Shown here: positions 63,697-64,000 of the stretch, piece by piece
How the letters are laid out: every line of letters begins with the position of its first letter
Position numbering within the stretch: position 1 is the first letter of the stretch
NCBI RefSeq assembly: GCF_000169375.1
Contig: NZ_AAXY01000006.1
Coordinates: forward strand, 171,979-235,978
Direction: 5' to 3'
DNA: 64,000 nt
Source of the DNA: Marinobacter sp. ELB17
Lineage (GTDB): Bacteria; Pseudomonadota; Gammaproteobacteria; Pseudomonadales; Oleiphilaceae
Notes under the pieces: generated by a model
Seen by the model: only the letters and a program-made list of their open reading frames with translations
Told to the model about the DNA's origin: nothing
Databases searched by the model: none
Position numbers and translations under genes: made by a program

Positions 63697-64000
63697 TCAT
63701 ACTTTCCGCTCGCGGCCTTCAAACCGCTTGCGGGCCTGATCCGAGTTAACGTAAACCGACTCGGTAAAAGCCGCGCTGGCATGGCCGAGTTCTTCGCTGA
63801 TGTGGCGAATATCCGCGCCGGATTCGATGGCTTGGCTGGCGCCGGTGTGGCGCAGGTAGTGAGTTTCTGACCTTATAGCTTCAAGCTGTCGGGCTTCGTC
63901 GACAAAACCGGCTTCCTCCATGCGCGCAACAGCGAACATAACGGCCTGCTCGTAAATGCGTTGAACCTGACGTTTGCCCAGTGCTGCGCCATGGGTTGAA
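63697..64000 (-). CDS. Tyrosine recombinase, C-terminal part (cut by window edge)
   Basis: The visible 100 residues are the catalytic C-terminus of a phage/XerD-like integrase: SETHYLRHTGASQAIESG contains HxxR, GHASAAFTESVYV contains the third-box His and the nucleophilic Tyr. The frame is open to the window edge, so the gene continues to the right. It converges on znuA. It suggests another integrated element beyond 64000. Confidence 0.85.
   Translation of the reverse strand, partial: STHGAALGKRQVQRIYEQAVMFAVARMEEAGFVDEARQLEAIRSETHYLRHTGASQAIESGADIRHISEELGHASAAFTESVYVNSDQARKRFEGRERKV

Overview
The window reads as a chromosome segment of a marine gammaproteobacterium, most likely Marinobacter or a close relative. 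The evidence is the type II secretion order with lapG beside gspC, the DabAB carbon uptake pair, an alkylglycerone-phosphate-synthase-like oxidase in a glycerol operon, and a Zur/Znu zinc locus of gammaproteobacterial layout. The genus is an inference from gene content; no ribosomal RNA or other phylogenetic marker is present.

Positions 1-19190 are accessory DNA ending against two tRNA genes (Cys and Gly). It holds an orphan gene, an IS21 end with a broken istA, a decayed cystathionine-lyase-type gene, a DUF2231/haem-domain pair and the 3' end of a group II intron. It then holds a compact metabolic block: sulP, pckA, a small unknown protein, a spermidine-synthase-like protein, a ribbon-helix-helix regulator, a short malic enzyme and an isocitrate dehydrogenase with an internal duplication. 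Two copies of a 153-bp repeat (1221-1373 and 14931-15083) bracket most of this, 13.7 kb apart. Tandem 11-bp repeats sit in front of pckA, of the regulator gene and between the malic enzyme and the isocitrate dehydrogenase genes, which suggests one small regulon at the PEP/malate/isocitrate node. A primase-helicase of the TOTE type and a tyrosine recombinase with altered catalytic residues close the island.

Positions 19191-41800 are mainly core-like. They carry a three-gene operon (AGPS-like oxidase, FAD glycerol-3-phosphate dehydrogenase, FGGY kinase), a gspC-lapG operon divergent from gspEFGHIJKLM, glutathione reductase with a clear terminator, an operon of TonB-dependent receptor, periplasmic binding protein and sensor kinase, and a small J-like membrane protein.

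Positions 40905-52354 deal with inorganic anions and carbon: a LysR regulator divergent from dabBA, a sulfate ABC transporter (sbp-cysTWA), an extra fabH, and a TauE/SafE-type exporter. Positions 52365-54986 and on to 55635 encode a YbbAP-type ABC transporter.

Positions 55660-63690 form a zinc-starvation locus with three Zur-box-like palindromes. It contains an unknown protein, a DUF1289 protein, two CobW GTPases around a WD40-like protein, znuA, and the divergent znuC-znuB-M23 peptidase operon. The right edge cuts through a second tyrosine recombinase gene.
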